From contig MPMP01000036.1 of assembly GCA_002238565.1 (NCBI GenBank), positions 1 through 48,718 on the forward strand: a stretch of 48,718 nucleotides of DNA, read 5' to 3'. Below are positions 38,970 through 48,658 of this stretch, in pieces (positions within the stretch are counted from its first letter, which is position 1; each line of letters starts with the position of its first letter). The notes beneath the pieces were generated by a model. It was not told where the DNA came from and did no database searches. It saw only the letters and a list, made by a program, of their open reading frames with translations. The stretch is from Albidovulum sp. bin36 (GTDB lineage: Bacteria; Pseudomonadota; Alphaproteobacteria; Rhodobacterales; Rhodobacteraceae). Position numbers and translations under genes: made by a program.

Positions 38970-41900
38970 AATTAATGCGGCTTGAGGTCAGCAGGCTGCC
39001 CGGCATCGATCAGCCTTTCGAAATCGAATTCAAAGGTTCAGGCGTACACGTGATTTTCGGGCCGAACGCGGTAGGCAAGTCGAGCATTTGCCGAGCGGTT
39101 GAAGCGCTTTACTGGAAAGACCGCGGTCCCTCCGAGCGAATTTCCGTATCCGCTCAATTCGACATCGACGGTGAAACATGGTGGGCGGAACGCGAAGGCT
39201 CGCGGCTACTCTGGCGTTCCGAAGACAACGACCAGTCGCAACCGGGAATTCCGGGTTCCCACAACCATCACTGCTTCTTTCTCTGCTTGCGGGACCTGAT
39301 CGATCCGTCGACGGACAGCACGCATGACATCGCCTCGGAGATCAGACGGCAGTTGTCCGGCGGATTCGACCTTAATACAATCTCGAAAGATCTCTTTGCC
39401 GGGATTTCAACGCGGCACGCGCGCGGCCTGCGAAAAAATTTCGATGTTGCAGCGCGCGATGTACGGGTAGCCGAACAAGTTCAGTTGTCGCTTCTGCGCC
39501 GACAGGATGATTTGAGCGCTCTTCAGACAGAGCTTGACGCGGCGGAAACCGCGACCCGTCGCCTGCCATCCGTCAATCGAGCGATCGGGCTCGCCGATCG
39601 CAAGGAGCAGCATGCCGCCGTTCGGCAGGAAATTAATGCCTTGCCCGCGTCTCTAAGAACCATGTCCGGTCAGGAAGTCGAGCAAATTCGGCAGTTGCAG
39701 GACCGCGCTGAAGAGCTGAATGAACGGATCCGCGGACTCGAGAGGCAACTCAAGGAAGCCCGCGACAAAAAGCAGGAATCGCAACTTCCCGCAAAGGTGG
39801 ACCACTCCAAATTAAAGGTCTGGCGGCGGAATGTAGAAGAACTGAGCCGAATTGAGTTAAACATTGAAATTGCCAGGACGCAACGCGCGGAAAGTCAACA
39901 AGAGTATCTTTCCGCATTCGCCGCCCTAGGCGGCGGCGAGATCGACAAGCTTGACCTTTCCGTAAAGGAACACAGCCGACTGTTTGAATTTCTTCGCGCC
40001 GCAAACGACCACCGGAACAGGAAAAGTGCCATTGAGGAGAGATTGCAGCTTCTTGCAAGTATCGAGCAAACCGAGGGCGGCGAAGATCAAATTGCGAATC
40101 TTCGCGCCGCAATCGACCTCCTTCGCAAATGGCTGCGCGCGCCAGAGTTGGAAACTCTGAGCAAAAGGCTCCGCGCCCGCCTCGCATGGATTTTACTTGC
40201 CCTCGCGTCAGCTGTTGTCGGCGGGATTCTGGCAATATCCGTTGAACCTGCGTTTTCTCTGATGATCGCCGCAGGTGGCGGCGCCCTTGTTCCGATCTGT
40301 CTTTTGCACGGCAGGGACCATGATACTAACGCGCGGACCGAAACAGAGGTGGCATTTGCGAGGCTGGAACTTGCTTCACCCGACGCTTGGAAGATCAAGC
40401 AAGTCGAAGCAAGGCTGCGAGTTCTCGAAGCCGAAGTTGCCTCCGTCGAATCGCGCTTGCAGAGAGCTCGCTACCGAGATTCCGACCGGCAGGTCCTGAA
40501 GAGCCGGCAAGCAGACATGTCGCAAGCGGAATCTTCACTTAACGATCAGAGAGAAAGCCTGCTGCAGAGCCTTCACATAGAAGACGCGCCAATGGATGCC
40601 GATCTGGTCGATCTTGCGCGCGCCCTTGATCAGCTTAGGGCGACCCGTATCAAATTCGAAGGGGCAAAAGGAAGAGTTGAGCAGCTTGACTCTAAATACT
40701 CAAGCCTCCTTGCTAAACTAGCGGAGATACTGGAGCGCCATGGAGAGCCGCGACCGGAAAACGCAGCGGAAGCGAATGCCTGCCTCAGCAATCTCGAGTA
40801 TCGCAATTCGCTCCTAGTCAAGGCGCTGAGCGACGAGTGCCAAGCGAATGAATTGATAGCGCAAGCAACCGCCGACCGTTCCTCGGCCCTTAAGTCCATT
40901 GAGCAAATCTATGCTGCGGCGTCTCTGGACAACGACGACCTTGCTGGCTTGACGAGCCTGGTGGAAGCATTGCCAAAGCACCGAGATTTGCAAAGAACGG
41001 CTATGCTCATCGAGGGCCAGATCAAGCTTGATCGGGAGGAGCTCTTCAAAGCCGATGACGCGAAACTTGCCAATCAAGATGGGGCAAAGCTCGTTCAGCT
41101 GGAGCGGGAATTCTCAGCCGCAGCGACGAAGGCGGACAAATTGCGAACGGACATGGCCGAAATCAATGCGCAGGTATCCGAAGCTAAGCGCGGCAATAGA
41201 CTTCAAGACCTGATTGCGCGCCAAGAGCACTTGAGATCGGAACTGCGGGATCGCCGGGACGAGGCGATCTTTTCCGCTGCCGGAAAATTTCTGCTCGCTG
41301 CCGCCGAAATCGAATACGAACAGAGCCAAATGCCCCGCGTGTTCGAACGCGCTCGCCGGCATTTTTCCGAATTCACGCATCATGGCTATGAGCTTAGCAT
41401 TGGCCGAGGCAAGGAGTCGCCGCGCCTCGTCGCAAGAGATTTACGAAACGGGGAAAAGCGAGAGCTGGATGAACTGTCGGACGGAACGCGCGCGCAATTG
41501 CTGCTAGCCGCCCGCATGGCATTCGCAGAGGAAGTGGAGCAGGGACGAACTCTTCCGTTGTTTCTCGACGAAGCTCTCGACCAAAGCGACCCCGCGAGGT
41601 TCGAGGCTATCGTCCGTTCAATTGGACGAATCGCGAAAGACCAGGACCGGCAAATCTTTTACTTAACCAGCGACCCGCTTGATCGAGACCGAATTCGCGG
41701 CGCGCTGGAAGCCGAGGACTGCGTGATTGCCGCGGAAATCGATCTAGGATTGGTTCGGAGCGGAAAAATCAGCGTGACGGAACGGAGTTGGCTTCAAATT
41801 CCGCCGCGGCCGTCAATTCCCGACCCTGAAGAAGCATCGCCGGAAGAATACGCTATCAAGCTGGGCATACCCAAGTTTTCTCCGATTCTAGGGTTCGCCC

Positions 41901-42451
41901 GGCAGCATTTCTTCTACGTGCTAAGTGACGACCTAGCCCTGCTGCACGCACTTTTGAAAAGCGGCATCGAGCAGGCCGGGCAGTGGAGATCGGTTTCCGG
42001 CACTCCCTTGGCAGCGCGCTTGAATTCCGACTTTAACGACCACGAAGTAGTCGAGCAGCGGGTGAGCTTGCTCGAGGTGTTTTGCGAAGCGTGGAGTCGG
42101 GGGCGAGGACGGACGGTTGATCGCGATGTACTAGTGCAAAGCCGCGCGGTCAGCGATCGGTTTATCGATCAAGTCGCGGAACTTGCCGGTGAATTGGGCG
42201 GAGATTCCCGCGATCTGATCGCCGCTATAAACACTAGGAAAGATCCTCGATTGAAAGGCCTCCGCAAGAGCAATTCAGACAATTTGGAAACATATCTTCG
42301 CGACAACAGCTACCTTGATGACCGGCCCATTCTCGACGAGAACGATTTGAGATTGAGGGCATTGGCGAGCCCGCCTGCAAACGCGCTTGCCGACGGTGTG
42401 GCAATTGCTTGCTTGAACAGGTGGTGGGCTTGGGCAACTCATGTCTGTTGA
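38966..42451 (+). CDS. YhaN/SbcC-like SMC ATPase with membrane hairpin and C-terminal extension
   Basis: A 1161-residue SMC-like ATPase. Walker A is GPNAVGKSS (32-40), followed by long coiled coils. Two hydrophobic segments at about 405-446 (LAWILLALASAVVGGILAI and FSLMIAAGGGALVPICLL) break the coil, as in Bacillus YhaN, so the tip would sit in the membrane. The signature is LSDGTRAQLLLAARM (837-851) and Walker B is LPLFLDEALDQSD (863-875). The ATPase should end near residue 940; the last 220 residues (940-1161) are a mostly helical extension that I do not recognise. No zinc-hook CxxC is seen. It starts inside the stop codon of the nuclease gene. Role in DNA repair or defence is inference. 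Confidence 0.87.
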   Translation: MKLMRLEVSRLPGIDQPFEIEFKGSGVHVIFGPNAVGKSSICRAVEALYWKDRGPSERISVSAQFDIDGETWWAEREGSRLLWRSEDNDQSQPGIPGSHNHHCFFLCLRDLIDPSTDSTHDIASEIRRQLSGGFDLNTISKDLFAGISTRHARGLRKNFDVAARDVRVAEQVQLSLLRRQDDLSALQTELDAAETATRRLPSVNRAIGLADRKEQHAAVRQEINALPASLRTMSGQEVEQIRQLQDRAEELNERIRGLERQLKEARDKKQESQLPAKVDHSKLKVWRRNVEELSRIELNIEIARTQRAESQQEYLSAFAALGGGEIDKLDLSVKEHSRLFEFLRAANDHRNRKSAIEERLQLLASIEQTEGGEDQIANLRAAIDLLRKWLRAPELETLSKRLRARLAWILLALASAVVGGILAISVEPAFSLMIAAGGGALVPICLLHGRDHDTNARTETEVAFARLELASPDAWKIKQVEARLRVLEAEVASVESRLQRARYRDSDRQVLKSRQADMSQAESSLNDQRESLLQSLHIEDAPMDADLVDLARALDQLRATRIKFEGAKGRVEQLDSKYSSLLAKLAEILERHGEPRPENAAEANACLSNLEYRNSLLVKALSDECQANELIAQATADRSSALKSIEQIYAAASLDNDDLAGLTSLVEALPKHRDLQRTAMLIEGQIKLDREELFKADDAKLANQDGAKLVQLEREFSAAATKADKLRTDMAEINAQVSEAKRGNRLQDLIARQEHLRSELRDRRDEAIFSAAGKFLLAAAEIEYEQSQMPRVFERARRHFSEFTHHGYELSIGRGKESPRLVARDLRNGEKRELDELSDGTRAQLLLAARMAFAEEVEQGRTLPLFLDEALDQSDPARFEAIVRSIGRIAKDQDRQIFYLTSDPLDRDRIRGALEAEDCVIAAEIDLGLVRSGKISVTERSWLQIPPRPSIPDPEEASPEEYAIKLGIPKFSPILGFARQHFFYVLSDDLALLHALLKSGIEQAGQWRSVSGTPLAARLNSDFNDHEVVEQRVSLLEVFCEAWSRGRGRTVDRDVLVQSRAVSDRFIDQVAELAGELGGDSRDLIAAINTRKDPRLKGLRKSNSDNLETYLRDNSYLDDRPILDENDLRLRALASPPANALADGVAIACLNRWWAWATHVC

Positions 42452-43285
42452 AGCGCTATATCACCGTTCGAGATTCTATTGCGCCTGTTAAATGGTCGAT
42501 GGGCGCGGCTCAAATTTCTTGGCGAAATTGCTGTCCGGCATTGCCGATGCCCGTTGCCGATCAAATTTCGCGATCAAGCAGGGAACGCCACCGTAAAAGT
42601 TCGGGATTCGGTTGCTCAACTCACGGTATCGAATCGCCATTTTGCCGACCGCAAGAAATTTGATCCGTCCCCGTCGTCGATCATTGCCTGCCATCGCCGA
42701 TCGAACCCGCTTCGAGCCAAAGTAATCAGGTGTTCGCCCGTTTTTTCAAGTAGCTCCGACGCGGTTTTCATAAGAGGTTTCCATATTCGGATGGATGCCG
42801 GAACCGACTGCCGAGGCGAGGCGGCAATCCATAGATTTGAAGCCGCGAGCGACGATCATCCGCTGGATCTACTGCAGGCGCAATTATTTCGCCCATGATG
42901 GGAATATTCGAATTCGGCAGGAAATTTCGCGCTTCCGACTTCGAAAACTCGGCATGATCACGCCTTGCGCCACGACGAATAGCGAAGACGAAACAACAGT
43001 TTGGAGGATCTTTGAGCCGAGATATTTCTAGCAACTCAAAAATCGCTTACCTGAATCGGCATATTGCGGCAAGGTTCCGCAACCAAGGACTCAACGCCCG
43101 ATCCTCGGCTGCCGGCGCTTTCATTCGTTGATGATTTTTCAGCCGGCGAATTCTAATGCCGACGGCGGTCCGATGCAGTGTTGAAATTCTACTCGCATCG
43201 GGCGATGACGGGTCGCCATTCATAGAATATCCAGGCGTACGAGAACTTAGATTTGCGAAATCCGGCAATAAACCGAAAAGTCCGA
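42452..43285. other. 0.8 kb noncoding stretch before the EamA gene
   Basis: No intact gene. It contains one copy (42559-42641) of a degenerate repeat whose other copy lies at 45015-45097. On the minus strand the repeat reads like decayed coding sequence (RELSNRI ... CL..KFD). Other frames show no family motif. Confidence 0.5.
42559..42641 (-). repeat. Degenerate dispersed repeat, copy A
   Basis: An 83-base segment with an equal-length partner at 45015-45097. The first 11 bases are nearly identical, the middle is weak, and the last 38 match at 29 positions with mainly transitions. Minus-strand reading shares a pattern M.I..REL..RI...........CL..KFD. Confidence 0.5.
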
Positions 43286-44161
43286 ATGGACGCTACCGGC
43301 ACTGCGATTCTGATCGCGATTTCGGCCGTGCTGGGAATGAACCAAGTCGCAATCAAGATTACCAATGAGGGATTGCAACCGGTGTTCTGGGCGGGACTCA
43401 GATCGGCGGGAACAATCATCTGCGTATTGCTTTGGATGTTTTTGACGGGAAAAAGAGTCGGAATCGAAAAGGGAACCGCCTTAGCAGGCATATTGCTTGG
43501 ATTGGTGTTCGCCGCGGAATTTCTGCTTTTGTTCGTTGCGCTCGACTTCTCGACCGTGGGACGAGTCTCAATAATTTTTTACAGCATGCCGGTTTGGTTG
43601 ACGCTTCTCGCCCATTTCCTTTTGCCCAGGGAGCGAATGACTTGGCGATTGGCCGCCGGCCTTGTTTTGGCGATGGCAGGCGTTGCGTGGGCCATCGCCG
43701 ACAGTACTGAAGGATATTTCGGCCGGTCAAGCTTAACTGGCGACTTGTGCGCACTCGGGGCGGCGATAGCCTGGGCAGGAATTCCGCTTTGCGCACAGGG
43801 GACGGCGATAAAGCGAGTTATTCCGGAGATGCAATTGATGTGGCAGGTTGTCGTTTCCGCTCCTATCCTTATTGCCGCGTCGCTGTTTTTCGGCCCGTGG
43901 ATACGAGATATCGCTCCTATTCACTATTTGAGCATGCTTTTTCAGATTGTCTTCGTAACGACGGCGACATTTCTAATCTGGTTCCGCATGCTTACCATCT
44001 ATCCGGCTAGCGGAGTAGCAAGTTTTAGTTTCCTTTCGCCTTTGGTTGGCGTTTTGTTCGGGTGGCTTATTCTAAAGGAACCGCTAACGATTTCGGTCGT
44101 TGGAGCGCTCGTTCTCGTTTGCGCCGGACTCGTGCTGATAAACAGAGGCGGAGAGCAATGA
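43286..44161 (+). CDS. EamA/DMT-superfamily transporter
   Basis: A roughly 291-residue inner-membrane protein with ten predicted spans arranged as two EamA repeats, the drug/metabolite exporter fold. Repeat 1 runs from TAILIAISAVLGMNQVAIKI to AMAGVAWAIAD and repeat 2 from GDLCALGAAIAWAGIPLCAQ to the end; the second repeat closes with SFLSPLVGVLFGWLILKEPLT, a typical EamA ending. Substrate unknown. The ATG at 43286 lacks a strong ribosome-binding site; an in-frame TTG at 43253 is the alternative. It is isolated, with long gene-poor flanks holding related repeats. Confidence 0.9.
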   Translation: MDATGTAILIAISAVLGMNQVAIKITNEGLQPVFWAGLRSAGTIICVLLWMFLTGKRVGIEKGTALAGILLGLVFAAEFLLLFVALDFSTVGRVSIIFYSMPVWLTLLAHFLLPRERMTWRLAAGLVLAMAGVAWAIADSTEGYFGRSSLTGDLCALGAAIAWAGIPLCAQGTAIKRVIPEMQLMWQVVVSAPILIAASLFFGPWIRDIAPIHYLSMLFQIVFVTTATFLIWFRMLTIYPASGVASFSFLSPLVGVLFGWLILKEPLTISVVGALVLVCAGLVLINRGGEQ

Positions 44162-45186
44162 CGATAGACTGAGTACTTCTTCGAAACTTACCGTCCGAGG
44201 TTAAATTATCTGGAAGGGAGGTGAATTGCCGGGGAGCGAATAGCGGGTCGGCTGGACAACTTGTCGCTGGCATTTCCGCAGAATTGACGAGCGCGACGTA
44301 GCGCACCATTATCGGCTTTATGACAATCTACAAAGGCTTTTTGGCATCGGCGCTGGACGTGTTCGTAGCTCGTCCGGTCGGCGTGTTTCATTTTGATTTG
44401 CCTCGGTGCGGCAGCTAATCGAGGCAATCCCGCCAGAAGAGGGGCGAACGCCACCAAACTTTACGAATCCTTTCCTAGGCCGTGGAGGATTGGATTCCTT
44501 CAGCGCGTCGATCCAGAGCGGCGTCTTTCTTCGCAGCCTCGGATCCAAGCGGTCTGCATCCGGGTCTCGAAGGGCGAACTTTCCAAAGCAGGCTCCGGAT
44601 TTTCGTCGGTAACTTGCGCGCGCCGGAAACCGGTCCCGCTGGAGTCCTCGAGCCGCGGACGAAGCGTACACGCCAGCTAGCCGACAGTTTCGACATTATC
44701 CCTGCAACGGGACGAGAAAAAAATCTCGAAATGCGCGGAATGCCGCCAGAATACAATGCCTTAAATCAAACCCCGACAGCTCCAAAGAAAATGCAGCCAA
44801 TGATCGCAAGGTCGACACGGCAATTCGCCATGTCCCGAACGGCACGAGGGAGAAGATGCGCTTTTTCCGGATTTTCGGACTGCTCCACGCGACTGCGTAC
44901 GGGTTTAACCGCGCGTGAAACTCTTGAATTGCGCCAATTGTCATGGCCGCCGCATCCGCTAGCGAAATACTGGATATCGCCTAAATGTAACGTCTTCACC
45001 GCCGCTTGGGCACGGGTCAAATTTCATGGGCAGGCAGCCGCTCGCCGTTGACAAGCCTTGGATTCGGTCGTTCAGTTCGCGGCATTGAATCTCCATAACG
45101 GGGCTACGCGAAATTAAGTTCGCACCCATGCCTCTTCGCAGTCGCTTGAATTAAAATTGCCTGACGGCTTGGCGTGGGAGTAAAAG
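44162..45186. other. 1.0 kb noncoding stretch between EamA and selO genes
   Basis: Overlapping frames of 60-190 codons exist on both strands but none has recognisable motifs or a good start. Copy B of the degenerate repeat lies at 45015-45097. The stretch looks decayed. Confidence 0.5.
45015..45097 (-). repeat. Degenerate dispersed repeat, copy B
   Basis: Partner of the copy at 42559-42641. The minus-strand reading is MEIQCRELNDRIQGL, then GCLPMKFDPCPSGG. The two copies flank the EamA gene in the same orientation. Confidence 0.5.
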
Positions 45187-46683
45187 TCAAGTCCCGCAGT
45201 ACGTGCGCTCAACGCGTTCTTCAGGCTTTGGCGCTCTAAAAAACTGGTTCTCGGGCGATCTTTCGTCAAATGGCGCGACAACCGCTTCCAGCAGCGAATT
45301 GAAGGCCGAATAGTCTCCCGTCATGGCCACGTTAATCGCCTTTTCAATCTGATGATTGCGAGGAATGCAGGATGGATTCGCTTCTTTCATTGCGATTTGT
45401 CGGGAGGCCTCGCCGACATCTTCGTGCTTAAGGCGCTCTCTCCACTTGGCCAGCCAAGTATCTATGCCGGCCTTGTCTTTGAAAATGCCTCTTATGGAAT
45501 CGTTTTTGCGAAACTGATTTCCGGCATTGGATAGATGTCGAAAGGCATGAGTGAAGTCGACCTGCTCCTCGTTCAGTATTGTCAGGAAATCCAATGCTAG
45601 GCTTTCATCCTCTTCGCGTTGCTTCGCAAAGCCTAATTTGGCGCGCGCAACCGCATCCCATGCCCTGCTGAATTCATGCTCGAATGATTCGATGGCTTTT
45701 TTTGCAAGCTTCATCGCCGATTTCTGGTTAGTACTGATCAACGGCAGCAGCGTAGAGCCAAACATCGCGAGGTTCCAGCAAGCAATAGCCGGCTGCCTGC
45801 TGTAGGCGTATCGTCCTTGCTGATCGATTGAACTAAATACCTTGTTGGTGTCGAAGCCGTCCATGAATGCGCATGGGCCGTAATCGATGGTTTCGCCGGC
45901 AACCGACATGTTGTCTGTATTCATGACTCCGTGAATGAAGCCGACGCCTAGCCACTTCGCGACTAGTTGCGCTTGCGCTTTGACCACCGCTTTAAGAAAG
46001 GCCAATGGCGGGTTGGAAACTTTCAGAGTGTCGGGGTAGAGGCGTCTTTGGACATACCGCGCAAGTAGCCTAAGGTTAGGGATATCGCCTCGATATGAAA
46101 AGTACTGGAATGTTCCGACTCGGAAGTGGCCGGACGATACACGCGTAAAAACCGCTCCCGGAAGCACGCCTTCGCGATGGACGGATTCTCCCGTTTCCAC
46201 AGCCGCCAGCCCTCGCGTCGTGGGAATGTGGAGAGCATGCATTGCTTCGGAAACAACGTATTCTCGCAGCACCGGTCCGAGCCACGACCGACCGTCGCCC
46301 ATGCGCGAGTAGGGCGTTGGCCCCGAGCCCTTGAGCTGAACGTCCATTCGCCTGCCCTGGCGGTCTACCAACTCTCCCAGCAACAGCGCGCGCCCGTCGC
46401 CAAGCCTGGGAACCAAGTTGCCGAATTGGTGACCCGCGTAGACCATGGCGAGCGGATCCGAACTTGAGGGCACGATATTGCCTGCGAAAACAGATGCCTT
46501 GGCCGCGTCGGATAGATTGGAAAGGTCCAATCCAAGCTCCGACGCGAGCGCATCGTTAAATTTGATTAGAACCGGCGACCTGACGGCATGGGGCTTTTGC
46601 TTCGAGTAAAAACTTGGCGGCAGCCTGGCAAAGGTGTTTTCGAATTTGAAGGCATCTCCAATTAAGGATTCCGTCGATTGCAT
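45187..46683 (-). CDS. selO: SelO/YdiU-family protein adenylyltransferase (AMPylator)
   Basis: SelO is a pseudokinase-fold enzyme that transfers AMP to protein hydroxyl groups in redox-stress control. The 498-residue protein has LGDGRALLLGEL, QLKGSGPTPYSRMGDGR, LREYVVSEAMHAL, HGVMNTDNMS and DYGPCAFMDGF (the metal-binding Asp). The C-terminus RTYCGT has Cys at the third-last position, where eukaryotic SelO carries selenocysteine. The ATG at 46683 is eight bases after AGGAG. It follows the nucleoside hydrolase gene by 31 bases on the same strand. Confidence 0.95.
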   Translation of the reverse strand: MQSTESLIGDAFKFENTFARLPPSFYSKQKPHAVRSPVLIKFNDALASELGLDLSNLSDAAKASVFAGNIVPSSSDPLAMVYAGHQFGNLVPRLGDGRALLLGELVDRQGRRMDVQLKGSGPTPYSRMGDGRSWLGPVLREYVVSEAMHALHIPTTRGLAAVETGESVHREGVLPGAVFTRVSSGHFRVGTFQYFSYRGDIPNLRLLARYVQRRLYPDTLKVSNPPLAFLKAVVKAQAQLVAKWLGVGFIHGVMNTDNMSVAGETIDYGPCAFMDGFDTNKVFSSIDQQGRYAYSRQPAIACWNLAMFGSTLLPLISTNQKSAMKLAKKAIESFEHEFSRAWDAVARAKLGFAKQREEDESLALDFLTILNEEQVDFTHAFRHLSNAGNQFRKNDSIRGIFKDKAGIDTWLAKWRERLKHEDVGEASRQIAMKEANPSCIPRNHQIEKAINVAMTGDYSAFNSLLEAVVAPFDERSPENQFFRAPKPEERVERTYCGT

Positions 46684-46714
46684 CGCATGAACTCCTAGAT
46701 GTCGGTTTCTCAAA

Positions 46715-47665
46715 TTAATAGTGCGCCAATTTTTCCGTAATTAGCCTGTAAACGCCGTCTACGTCCGCGTCGCCTATAAACATCGCATTTGGCTTTCTCG
46801 AGGTTACGCCCCACCAGTCCGCCACGGTCATGCCACGAGTTAGCTCCGACATCGTTTCGATTTCGACATTTATGCGCTTGCCGCTGAATAGCTCCGGGCA
46901 AACCAAGTACGCTATCGCGCAGGGATCATGTAGCGGCGCGCCGCCCATTCCGTATTTTTTCAAATCGAATCTTTCGTAAAAGCCCGTTAATTCCGCAACA
47001 ATTCGACCGACATCGCTATTTAGATCGCGGAACGCCTGGAGTCGCTTTGGAGTCGTCAATACTTTGTGCGTGACATCGAGGGGCAATACCGTTATCGGGA
47101 CGCCGGATCGGAAAACTATTTCTGCGGCTTCCGGGTCTACGAAAATGTTGAATTCCGCAGCGGGCGTGACGTTCCCGACTTGGAAGTACGCGCCGCCCAT
47201 CAAAACGACTTCCTGAACGCGACCCGCGACTTCCGGGTTCCTTTCAAATGCCGTCGCGATGTTCGTCAGAGGTCCGATAGGGCAAATCACGACCGACTTT
47301 TCCGGGCAGGCGGAAATTGTCTCGATTATGAAGTCAACCGCATGCTCCGGCTGCAATTGCATGCTGGGCTCCCAGAGCTCGGGACCGTCTAGTCCCGTTT
47401 TGCCGTGAACTTCTTCGGCGGTAACAAGCTCTCGCTTCAACGGTTTTTCGCAACCCGCGTACACGGGCAAATCGGGCCGCCCGGCAAGTTCGGCAATTAT
47501 TCGGGCGTTCTTCTCGGTAAGGCGGAGAGGAACGTTGCCGGCAACGGCGGTCAAGCCGAGAACTTCAAGCTCATCGCAAGCTAGCGCCAGCAGAATCGCA
47601 ACCGCGTCGTCCTGGCCCGGGTCGGTATCTATAATTATTCGCTGCCGCTCCGCCATTCGCCGCAT
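46715..47665 (-). CDS. Inosine-uridine-type nucleoside hydrolase
   Basis: A roughly 316-residue purine/pyrimidine nucleoside N-ribohydrolase. The calcium-site motif IIIDTDPGQDDAVAILLA is at the N-terminus, with VVLMGGAYFQVGNVTPAAEFN in the centre and the catalytic His-Asp PLHDPCAIAY late in the chain. It splits nucleosides into base and ribose for salvage. The start at 47665 has AGGA six bases upstream; ATG 47656 is equally usable. selO follows 31 bases downstream. Confidence 0.94.
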   Translation of the reverse strand: MRRMAERQRIIIDTDPGQDDAVAILLALACDELEVLGLTAVAGNVPLRLTEKNARIIAELAGRPDLPVYAGCEKPLKRELVTAEEVHGKTGLDGPELWEPSMQLQPEHAVDFIIETISACPEKSVVICPIGPLTNIATAFERNPEVAGRVQEVVLMGGAYFQVGNVTPAAEFNIFVDPEAAEIVFRSGVPITVLPLDVTHKVLTTPKRLQAFRDLNSDVGRIVAELTGFYERFDLKKYGMGGAPLHDPCAIAYLVCPELFSGKRINVEIETMSELTRGMTVADWWGVTSRKPNAMFIGDADVDGVYRLITEKLAHY

Positions 47666-47708
47666 CCTCTTTCCTGACAATTGTCGATAGCCCTAAATGC
47701 AGCAATCT

Positions 47709-48030
47709 TCAATTATTGATTAAGCAAGTATTCTGAAAGGCGATCTCGCGCTCGAGCGTCTCGCGGTCCGGGATGCGCCGGGCCAGGCACTGCCTGGAGA
47801 GAACGCCGATCTCGGTCTCCGCCATGTTGAGCCAGTTTCCGTGCTTGGGCGCGTGGTGAACTTCGAAGCGGTCCGCGAAGCGCGAAGCCTCGTCGGCGGG
47901 GAATGCCTTGCAGGGGGCGGACAGCTTGTGCGTGTTCAGGTTGTCCATCACCAGCACGATCTTCCTGCCCGGAAATGGACATCCGCCATGTCCCGGAGAA
48001 GTTGGGAAACTCGGTTTCGTAAACTTTGGT
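47709..48030 (-). pseudogene. IS630-family transposase remnant, truncated at both ends
   Basis: An internal piece of an IS630 transposase of a different subgroup from the left-end relic. The minus-strand frame from 47957 contains the second catalytic Asp (VLVMDNLNTHK) and the Glu (GNWLNMAETE), then CLARRIP. Upstream, LLRDMADVHF lies in another frame and joins by a single-base deletion near 47974. The sequence stops resembling the family after about 47730, before the usual C-terminus. No first catalytic Asp and no inverted repeats remain. Confidence 0.85.
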
Positions 48031-48257
48031 TTAGGTCAAATTCCAACCGTAAGAGTGATGGGAAAAGCCAATTTGCCCACTTTGGGGCATTCGTCCAGCA
48101 CTTGCAGAGCATAACCGCGAAACATAGAGCTCTCCCGAATTTAGGGTGAAATCGCAGGCCCGCTTTTGACGAGTTGTTCAGATCAAATGATGTACATGGA
48201 GCAATATCTGGTTAAAATTGATAAGATTTACGTCTTAAATCCAATAAAGTTACTCAT
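48031..48257. other. AT-rich spacer before the terminal gene pair
   Basis: Noticeably richer in A and T than the rest of the window, for example 48180-48250. It may carry the promoter of the downstream genes; no defined element was placed. Confidence 0.35.
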
Positions 48258-48311
48258 ATGATTGCACCAAGCGAGAGATCTTGCCAGTGTCCACGCTGTA
48301 TCAATCAATGA
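48258..48311 (+). CDS. Possible 17-residue leader peptide
   Basis: ATG at 48258 opens a 17-codon frame with three cysteines (SCQCPRC) whose TGA overlaps the next start as ATGA. Too short to trust on its own; listed because the overlap is the coupling arrangement used by real genes. Confidence 0.2.
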   Translation: MIAPSERSCQCPRCINQ

Positions 48312-48646
48312 GAGCTCATTTGGTCATTTTTGCGCGCAGAAGTGGTGCCCGCATAACCACATTCAGCAGAAAACAGCCGACGGACTGGCGTCCTGAACAG
48401 GTAAGGAGCCCAAAAGGTGTACTCAATTCCTATTTCACAGATGCTTCGGCATGGGAATTCTTTGCAGCACAGATCAAAGACGGGCAACCGATTGAGATTG
48501 TGAATCTAAACAAGCCAAAAGGAGCCAAAAGATACGTGATGAAGATCAATCTTGAGGCTGACAGGCCGCAGCTCTACGTCAAGCTTCAGCCGGGATCGGG
48601 GAAGATTATCGGACGGAGCTTTCACTATTCTGAACGGGGAAACTGA
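48308..48646 (+). CDS. Unrecognised small protein
   Basis: A roughly 112-residue basic protein; an in-frame TTG at 48281 would add nine residues. I do not recognise the family. It has mixed alpha/beta character, no signal peptide or membrane span, and a C-terminal half (RPQLYVKLQPGSGKIIGRSF) that recalls small toxin-like proteins, a resemblance too weak to name. It is followed 12 bases later by another start with a good ribosome-binding site, so it is the first gene of a small operon. Base composition differs from the rest of the window, consistent with a transferred accessory element beside an IS relic. Confidence 0.55.
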   Translation: MRAHLVIFARRSGARITTFSRKQPTDWRPEQVRSPKGVLNSYFTDASAWEFFAAQIKDGQPIEIVNLNKPKGAKRYVMKINLEADRPQLYVKLQPGSGKIIGRSFHYSERGN

Positions 48647-48658
48647 AGGAGCCAGAAA

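Noticed and set aside
44482..45051. 189-codon open frame on the plus strand
   Set aside because: No family motif, biased Arg/Ser-rich composition, and it covers the decayed repeat region; it looks like chance in GC-rich DNA.
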